From the NCBI RefSeq assembly GCF_013408295.1, contig NZ_JACBYQ010000001.1, positions 992,001 to 1,056,000 of the forward strand: a stretch of DNA of 64,000 bases. The letters are read 5' to 3'. The first letter of the stretch is position 1. Each line of letters begins with the position of its first letter. Shown piece by piece: positions 59,136-64,000 of this stretch. Under the pieces are notes generated by a model that saw only the letters and a list, made by a program, of their open reading frames with translations, was not told the origin of the DNA and made no database searches. The translations under genes and the position numbers were made by a program. Origin of the DNA: Psychromicrobium silvestre (GTDB lineage: Bacteria; Actinomycetota; Actinomycetes; Actinomycetales; Micrococcaceae).

Positions 59136-59549
59136 TCAGTGATCATCGGCTGGACCGCCCTCGGCATCCAAACGGGCTAATAGGGAGCGTGAGGCAATCC
59201 GCCGATAGGAGGTGTCCAGGAGCTCGGCCACCTCCTGCCAGTCCACCTCCGCTGCTTCGAAGTCCAGCCCGATCCAACCTGCGGAAGCCAGATAAGAGGG
59301 TAGGTAACAGCGATCATCCTGCAGGAGCGCTTCGCGTTCGGAGTCATCCGGCAGCACCAAAACGGAAAAGGGACGCGGGTGACCGGTCCGGCCAAAGCCG
59401 AAATAGGCGAAAACCTTACCCTTCTCCCCGGCCCGGAAGGTTGGCCTGCCGAAGGCTTCCTTCTCGATAGCGGCTGGAAAGCCCAGCGCTAGGCGACGCA
59501 ACTCGGCCAAGCCCAGGTCGCCGTCGTCGTACATCCTGGGATGAGCCAT
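59136..59549 (-). CDS. MmcQ/YjbR family protein
   Basis: 137 residues: LALGFPAAIEKEAFGRPTFRAGEKGKVFAYFG at the start and WIGLDFEAAEVDWQEVAELLDTSYRRIA at the end, the CyaY-like YjbR double-wing fold. It is often called DNA-binding, but function is unproven. It lies 2 bp from the exonuclease gene upstream, so they share a transcript. Confidence 0.87.
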   Translation of the reverse strand: MAHPRMYDDGDLGLAELRRLALGFPAAIEKEAFGRPTFRAGEKGKVFAYFGFGRTGHPRPFSVLVLPDDSEREALLQDDRCYLPSYLASAGWIGLDFEAAEVDWQEVAELLDTSYRRIASRSLLARLDAEGGPADDH

Positions 59550-59551
59550 GC

Positions 59552-60553
59552 TCAGCCAATCATCTGCATGAACTCGCCCTCGGAGAGGACCTCAATCTGC
59601 TGGCCCTTGCCGTGCAGTTCCAAAACCCGGCGGGCCTTGGTGGTGACCCGGCCCGCGCTGGTATCGCCACGGCGCAGATCCGCGGCAATGAATCCATCCC
59701 CCACCACCAGCACCGTGGTCTTCGCGGTCACACTACTGGCCGGTCGAGCACCAACCTCGGCGGCTCGGACTTTGGCGGTGCTACGCGGGATCTGCAGATT
59801 GCCGGTGAACACCACCGTCTGGCCGTAGAGCGGATGGTTGCGATCTGCGCTGATATTCGGTTCCGGATTGGCTCCCTCCTCCGGCCAGCCGAGCCAGCTT
59901 GAATTCTGAACCAGTGGTGCAGTGCGAGCGGAATCAAGTCGAGCGGAATCCAATTGAGAATCCAACTGGGCCAGGTCCGGCTGGAAGGCCTCCATGACCG
60001 GCAGCGAGAGTGACATGGCCTGATAGAGCTGTTCGATGCTTTCCGCGCCATGTATCCCGGCGATATCGATCATGATTCCGGCACAAGCGCGTGCATCCTC
60101 GATGGCGTCGTGATGGTGGATCAGTGGAACTCCGGCAGCCTCGGCCACAAAGGGTAGCGAGTAGGAGGGCAGGGAGTAGCTACGGCGAGCCAGAATCACG
60201 GTGCAGGCATAGGCAAAAGCTGGTCCAGGCCTGGCACTGGCTTGCAGCGCCGCCTTAATCACCCCGGTATCGAAAGCCGCATTATGGGCCACCAATACGT
60301 CCGCGCCCAGAAAATCCGTGATCTCACCGAAGACCTCGCCAAAGCGCGGCTGGCTGGCCACCTGCTGCGGAGTCACCCCGTGGATCTCGATGTTTCGAGG
60401 GTCAAAGTGATCATGCCCGGCAGGCGGGCGCATCAGCCAAAAAGCCTCCTCGACAATTCGGCCGCCACGTACCCTACTCAGCCCCACCGCGCAGGGAGAA
60501 CCCCGAAAACCGTTGGCCGTTTCGAAATCGATAGCGGTGAAATCCAGACTCAC
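59552..60553 (-). CDS. DnaQ-like 3'-5' exonuclease with BRCT domain
   Basis: 333 residues. The N-terminal DEDDh exonuclease has FTAIDFETANGFRGSPCAVG (Asp, Glu), VLVAHNAAFDTGVIKAAL and HHDAIEDARACAGIM. A linker with a short internal repeat (LDSQLDSARLDSAR) precedes a C-terminal BRCT domain (LYGQTVVFTGNLQIPRSTA). This is the actinobacterial epsilon-like exonuclease architecture, probably used in repair rather than as the main replicative proofreader. Confidence 0.92.
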   Translation of the reverse strand: MSLDFTAIDFETANGFRGSPCAVGLSRVRGGRIVEEAFWLMRPPAGHDHFDPRNIEIHGVTPQQVASQPRFGEVFGEITDFLGADVLVAHNAAFDTGVIKAALQASARPGPAFAYACTVILARRSYSLPSYSLPFVAEAAGVPLIHHHDAIEDARACAGIMIDIAGIHGAESIEQLYQAMSLSLPVMEAFQPDLAQLDSQLDSARLDSARTAPLVQNSSWLGWPEEGANPEPNISADRNHPLYGQTVVFTGNLQIPRSTAKVRAAEVGARPASSVTAKTTVLVVGDGFIAADLRRGDTSAGRVTTKARRVLELHGKGQQIEVLSEGEFMQMIG

Positions 60554-60616
60554 TCCTCAAGGTTAGCCCCGCCGGATCGTCTTCGTTGTCGCGGCGTGCC
60601 GGATAAGCTGAGAAGC

Positions 60617-61198
60617 GTGAATTGGTATCTCTTTGACTATGGCATGGTGATTTCCGAGGCTCCAACGGAGGCTGACTGGGCTGCGCTGGAGGAAGCCAGC
60701 GGCCAGCCCATGGACGAATCCGGCCCCTATTGGCAGCACCGGGTAGGGTACGACGGCGGTCAGCTAAGTACCCTTCAATACTGGACTGCCGTACTGGGCC
60801 AGGAAGTCTCCGAGGGGCGGCTAGCTCAGTTACACGCGCTTGATCTCCGAGCCTGGTCCCATCTAAATCCGGAGACCTTGGACGTTTTAGAGGCGATCGA
60901 TTCAACCGGCGCACGGTTGGCACTGCTATCCAATATGCCTGCCGAGCTGGCCGACAGCCTGGGTGAGTCGCAGAACTGGCCGAAATACTTCAGCAAGGTC
61001 TTTTACAGCGGTCATCTGGAACTGGTGAAGCCCGACCCCAAGATTTATCAGCATGTGCTGGCCGAGCTCGGAGTGCCCGCGAGCCACATCACTTTCATCG
61101 ATGATCGTGCCGAGAACATCGAGGCTGCGGCCGCGCTGGGCTTTGCCACCGTGCTGCATGTTCCCGGCATCGACCTAGCCACCGAGCTTGGCCTCTAA
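60617..61198 (+). CDS. HAD-family hydrolase, YihX-like
   Basis: 193 residues: motif I WYLFDYGMVIS, motif II ALLSNMPAEL, motif III VKPDPKIYQHVL and motif IV ITFIDDRAENIEAA. It is a small-molecule phosphatase or haloacid dehalogenase-like enzyme of unknown substrate. In motif I the second Asp of DxD is Gly, which occurs in the YihX group. GTG 60617 is chosen; the upstream in-frame extension overlaps the exonuclease gene on the other strand. Confidence 0.85.
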   Translation: MNWYLFDYGMVISEAPTEADWAALEEASGQPMDESGPYWQHRVGYDGGQLSTLQYWTAVLGQEVSEGRLAQLHALDLRAWSHLNPETLDVLEAIDSTGARLALLSNMPAELADSLGESQNWPKYFSKVFYSGHLELVKPDPKIYQHVLAELGVPASHITFIDDRAENIEAAAALGFATVLHVPGIDLATELGL

Positions 61199-61244
61199 AC
61201 AGAGCCTCTAAGTCAAGCCTCTAAACAGCTCTGACGGCGTGCCG

Positions 61245-61934
61245 CTAGGGCGTGGCCTTCCGCAGCGTCACATAGGAGCCGGCGGCCAGCACCACGCAGA
61301 GCGCCAACAAGAGGCCTGCAATGCTGAGATTGCTCTGTTCACCGAACCAGCCAAGGAGATTCGGCCACCAGCCCTGCCAAGTGAGCAGAGCAGCCAAGCC
61401 CACCAGGATCAATGTCAATGCGGTGCCCGCCACGAGCATGCCATTGACCTGCCAGCGCTTATAGAGAGTAGCGGCCCAGAAACCCACCAGATAAAGGAAG
61501 AACATGGTGGAGAAGAAGAACAATACGGTGGCATACCAGGCTCCATCGGAGACCCAAGCCAGGTGGAACATGTGCCCATTCATCCCCCAGCCTCCGGTGG
61601 CGTCCTCCAAAAGTCCCATCAGCCAATAGAGCACGGCCATCACCAGTGCTACCGTACCGAAGAGCAACATCGAGCCCAGATAAAAGGCCCGGCGGCTAAT
61701 GCTCAGCCCCTGCGAAAAGGGGAAGGTCAAGGTCAGAGCCTGAATGCCAAGCCCCAAGAAATACCAAATCACGGCCTGGCCCGCCCCGGAAAACTTGAAC
61801 GCTACCGTGTTGGGGATCATCGCAAAGATCGCCAGGCTCAGCAGGAAGGAACCACAGAGAATAACCGCTGGAATGCCTAGGAAAGTCCACTTATTGGTCA
61901 GCTGCATCCGCACGACATTTACTACGCGGTTCAT
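61245..61934 (-). CDS. ABC transporter membrane subunit
   Basis: 229 residues with six hydrophobic segments (FLGIPAVILCGSFLLSLAIF, LVMAVLYWLMGLLED, VLFFFSTMFFLYLVGFWAATLY, LALCVVLAAGSYVTL). There is no binding-protein gene, so it is probably an exporter. It overlaps the ATPase gene upstream by 4 bp. The substrate is unknown. GntR-linked transporters of this layout (YtrA type) often respond to cell-wall-active compounds. Confidence 0.85.
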   Translation of the reverse strand: MNRVVNVVRMQLTNKWTFLGIPAVILCGSFLLSLAIFAMIPNTVAFKFSGAGQAVIWYFLGLGIQALTLTFPFSQGLSISRRAFYLGSMLLFGTVALVMAVLYWLMGLLEDATGGWGMNGHMFHLAWVSDGAWYATVLFFFSTMFFLYLVGFWAATLYKRWQVNGMLVAGTALTLILVGLAALLTWQGWWPNLLGWFGEQSNLSIAGLLLALCVVLAAGSYVTLRKATP

Positions 61935-62884
61935 CGGGTTACCTCCTTGGTGAAAGCTTCTGCTGCGGTTTTTTCGCTGAAATCGTCCGCGTCAGCGTTA
62001 ATGGTCTTGCGCACCACTAGCTGCTGTAGCGAGACCGGGGCAAGCTCCAGCCCCAATTCGTTCGCCTCGGTCCGCTCCGCGGTACTCAGTTGGCCGTTGA
62101 TGGTGACCGAAGCCAAAGAAGCGAAGTTCTCCCGATGCAGGATCTCCTTGCCCGCAACGAAGTGCTCGATTCGAGCTGCTGCCCCCACCACGGTGACCGC
62201 GCTGCCGCGGATATTTTCGGCGTCGTCGTCGATAATGATCCTGCCCTTATCGATCACGATCACGTGTTCCAGCAGATTCGACACCTCGTCAATCAGGTGC
62301 GAGGAAAGCACAATGGTGCGCGGATGCTCGGAATAGTCCTGCACTAGCCGGTCGTAGAAGAGCTGGCGGGCCACCGCGTCGAGACCCAGGTAGGGCTCGT
62401 CGAAGAAGGTCAGCTCAGCCCGCGAGGCCAGTCCAATAATCACGCCCACGGCGGAGAGCTGCCCCCGGGAGAGTTTCTTAATTCGGCGGTTTAGCGGCAA
62501 TTGGAAATCTTCCACCAGTCGCTCCGCGAGCTCTTGATCCCAATTCTCGAAGAAGATCTTCGCCGCGGCGAAAGCGTGCCTCGGCTTGAAGTCATCGGGG
62601 TACTTCTGTGATTCACGGATAAAGCAGATTCGGCTGAGGATCTTGTCGTTTTCATAGGGATGGCCGCCGAAAACCTCGATCTCGCCACTGGAGCTGAAGC
62701 CTTGGGCTGTCAAGATCGACATCAGAGTGGTCTTGCCCGCGCCATTGCGGCCAAGAAGTCCGTAGATCTTATTGGCTTCTAGTTCGAAACTTACCGAATC
62801 CAAAGCCTTGAAATCACGGTAGTGCTTGCTGAGATTGCGCACCTTCACCACCGGGTCCCGGTGCTCGCTGCCAATATCTCTCAT
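61931..62884 (-). CDS. ABC transporter ATPase subunit
   Basis: 317 residues: Walker A LLGRNGAGKTTLMS, signature KKLSRGQLSAVGVIIGLAS (SRGQ in place of SGGQ), Walker B LTFFDEPYLGLDAV and H-switch VLSSHLIDEVS. A C-terminal regulatory extension of about 90 residues follows. It overlaps the GntR stop at its start and the permease at its end, so gntR, ATPase and permease form one tightly packed operon. Confidence 0.92.
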   Translation of the reverse strand: MRDIGSEHRDPVVKVRNLSKHYRDFKALDSVSFELEANKIYGLLGRNGAGKTTLMSILTAQGFSSSGEIEVFGGHPYENDKILSRICFIRESQKYPDDFKPRHAFAAAKIFFENWDQELAERLVEDFQLPLNRRIKKLSRGQLSAVGVIIGLASRAELTFFDEPYLGLDAVARQLFYDRLVQDYSEHPRTIVLSSHLIDEVSNLLEHVIVIDKGRIIIDDDAENIRGSAVTVVGAAARIEHFVAGKEILHRENFASLASVTINGQLSTAERTEANELGLELAPVSLQQLVVRKTINADADDFSEKTAAEAFTKEVTR

Positions 62885-63282
62885 TAGTTCGTCGCCCTTT
62901 CTGCCGTTTCTTGCGGCTGTTCTAGCCCAGTCCCATCCCGGGTGATCATCTCGGCTAGTTGTCGATTGTCGATGCCTAATTTGCGAGCCTCGGCGCGCAA
63001 TGGTTGTACGAATTGCTGGTAGAACTCTTCTCGTCTGCGCACCATCAAACTTTCCCGCGCTCCGCTCGCCACGAACATTCCTATCCCCCGCCGTTTGTAC
63101 AAGATGCCGTCGTCAACCAGCAGGTTCACGCCCTTGGCGGCTGTGGCGGGGTTGATTCGGTGGAAGGCCGCGAATTCGTTAGTAGAGGGCACTTGGCTCT
63201 CCTCGGCTAATGAGCCGTCCACGATTTCGTTCTCGATCAGTTCCGCGATCTGCAAGAAGATCGGTTTACCGTTGTCGATCAT
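62884..63282 (-). CDS. GntR-family regulator, YtrA type
   Basis: 132 residues: a winged helix (GKPIFLQIAELIENEIVDGSLAEESQVPSTNEFAAFHRINPATAAKGVNLLVDDGILY) with only a short helical tail for dimerisation. This is the YtrA subfamily that controls adjacent ABC transporters. It is the first gene of the operon, with GGTTAG-type inverted repeats just upstream that are likely its operator. Confidence 0.92.
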   Translation of the reverse strand: MIDNGKPIFLQIAELIENEIVDGSLAEESQVPSTNEFAAFHRINPATAAKGVNLLVDDGILYKRRGIGMFVASGARESLMVRRREEFYQQFVQPLRAEARKLGIDNRQLAEMITRDGTGLEQPQETAERATN

Positions 63283-63298
63283 GCGTCCCCCACTCCAC

Positions 63299-63351
63299 GG
63301 CTAACCATGTCGGTTACTTGGTTAGCCGGTTCATTACTCATGTAACTAACC
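63299..63351. promoter_or_regulatory. Inverted repeats upstream of the YtrA-type operon
   Basis: GGCTAACC (63299-63306) is perfectly inverted as GGTTAGCC (63320-63327), and a further CTAACC lies at 63346-63351. Three GGTTAG half-sites in 53 bp, starting 17 bp before the gntR start, suggest an autorepressor operator. Confidence 0.55.
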
Positions 63352-63431
63352 TAGGGTCTGTTCGAGTTCCTGTCAACCGAATTTTCGATGCAGCATTTTC
63401 GATCTAGCCCGCAGCGGGAGAGGATGGTGCG

Positions 63432-63848
63432 GTGACTAGAATCGTCCAGGTCAGCGCGGTGGCCATCTTCAATCTCGACGGCGAATTACTCACGGTGCGT
63501 AAGGCCGGGACCCAACGATTCCAGCTACCGGGCGGCAAACCGGATTCCGGGGAGACACCGCTCGAAGCAGCCCTGCGCGAGGTGCAGGAGGAAGTTGGGC
63601 TGGAGCTCCCGGCGTCGTCCCTCAGCGCGCTAGGGCACTGGCAGGGTGAGGCCGCCAACGACGACGCCGACCTCGTCAGTGCGCAGGTGTATCTCGCTGC
63701 GGGTATTCACCAGGCGCTAGCCCGGGCGGAAATCGCCGAATTGCGCTGGCTGGATCTAGCGGCGGAGGAGACTCCGGATCTGGCTCCTCTCATTTCCCTT
63801 TTTCTGCTGCCGATCCTCCGGGCAATGGATCTGCCTTTGGCCCGCTAA
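63432..63848 (+). CDS. Nudix hydrolase
   Basis: 138 residues with a complete Nudix box GGKPDSGETPLEAALREVQEEVGL near residue 36. It cleaves a nucleoside diphosphate linked to another group. The substrate is unknown. The GTG start at 63432 is divergent from the GntR-ABC operon. The C-terminus overlaps the converging gene at the right edge by about 59 bp. Confidence 0.9.
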   Translation: MTRIVQVSAVAIFNLDGELLTVRKAGTQRFQLPGGKPDSGETPLEAALREVQEEVGLELPASSLSALGHWQGEAANDDADLVSAQVYLAAGIHQALARAEIAELRWLDLAAEETPDLAPLISLFLLPILRAMDLPLAR

Positions 63849-64000
63849 TCTCGGCTTGCACTCGCTTTTCCAGGGCCGCCAGCGCCTCATCGGGTAGCGC
63901 AATCAGCCCATCGAGTTCCTTGCGGGCCCGGCTATAGGCAAGTTGCCGTTCGGCTTGAGTTGAGGCGGCGTCCACCGCCATCGGCAGCAGCTTCCTGGCC
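63790..64000 (-). CDS. Unknown protein, C-terminal part (may run off the right edge)
   Basis: About 70 codons are visible, ending in a charged helical segment (ERQLAYSRARKELDGLIALP, LAALEKRVQAEIS) and a Gly/Pro tail. The frame stays open to the window edge, and an internal ATG at 63981 could be a start. No family is recognised. It overlaps the Nudix gene end, so the true C-terminus is uncertain. Confidence 0.5.
   Translation of the reverse strand, partial: ARKLLPMAVDAASTQAERQLAYSRARKELDGLIALPDEALAALEKRVQAEISGPKADPLPGGSAAEKGK

Noticed and set aside
60242-60616. Upstream extension of the HAD hydrolase frame
   Set aside because: It overlaps the exonuclease gene on the other strand and has no HAD homology. 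GTG 60617 directly precedes motif I.

Overview
The window is high-GC DNA from an actinobacterium, most likely of the Arthrobacter/Micrococcaceae group. The main pointers are a 3,4-dihydroxyphenylacetate 2,3-dioxygenase that closely resembles Arthrobacter MndD as I remember it, an nrtR-nadA-nadB operon, WXG/DUF1023 type VII-style secreted hydrolases, and GTG starts with strong AGGAG ribosome sites. No rRNA, tRNA, CRISPR array or transposase was seen. Layout: 1-2.8 kb carries NAD synthesis (nadB partial, nadA, nrtR). 2.8-8.05 kb carries an Lrp-type regulator, an amino-acid permease and a 2-oxoacid dehydrogenase operon whose E2 is split into a free lipoyl domain and an alpha/beta hydrolase. 8.1-11.2 kb carries a lipoprotein, a WXG-DUF1023 hydrolase and a Ser/Thr kinase. 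11.3-18.6 kb is a homoprotocatechuate meta-cleavage operon: FAH-RraA fusion, GntR, DapA-like aldolase, hpaE, hpaD, MFS transporter. 18.6-27.5 kb holds two SDRs, a FeaR-like AraC regulator, an NTF2-like protein, MoaF and a LIV-type ABC importer. 27.7-33.8 kb is an accessory island with lower GC: a second WXG-DUF1023/lipoprotein module with a broken lipoprotein duplicate, a MauE/Cys-rich Tat peptide operon, and three decayed genes for small secreted proteins. 34-46.6 kb holds a GMC oxidoreductase, a second MoaF with an amidohydrolase, an APC permease, an aldehyde dehydrogenase, a copper amine oxidase, ThuA and a Gfo/Idh/MocA protein. 46.8-50.5 kb holds hpaB, hpaC and an IclR regulator. The rest is mostly housekeeping: MFS, SbcCD, aquaporin, a degenerate ADP-ribosylglycohydrolase, DUF4395, YjbR, a DnaQ-BRCT protein, a HAD phosphatase, a GntR-ABC operon and a Nudix hydrolase. 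How the genes work together: most of 11-50 kb reads as one catabolic route. Aromatic monoamines (tyramine, dopamine or related compounds) are imported and oxidised by the amine oxidase. The aldehyde dehydrogenase gives 4-hydroxyphenylacetate, HpaBC gives homoprotocatechuate, HpaD opens the ring, HpaE oxidises the semialdehyde, and the FAH/RraA/DapA-like enzymes probably complete the route to central metabolites. The main discovery is a shared operator. It is two G(T/A)CAA-type half-sites exactly 21 bp apart, and it occurs in seven places upstream of the SDR, moaF, ABC, moaF2-amidohydrolase, permease, aldehyde dehydrogenase-amine oxidase and gfo-thuA units. Six of the seven are oriented toward their gene, and several have a -10-like hexamer 21-22 bp downstream. 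This defines a probable FeaR-type monoamine regulon and assigns several genes of unknown function to it. The hpa operons instead carry their own GntR and IclR operator candidates. All sites were found by eye, not by a computed scan.
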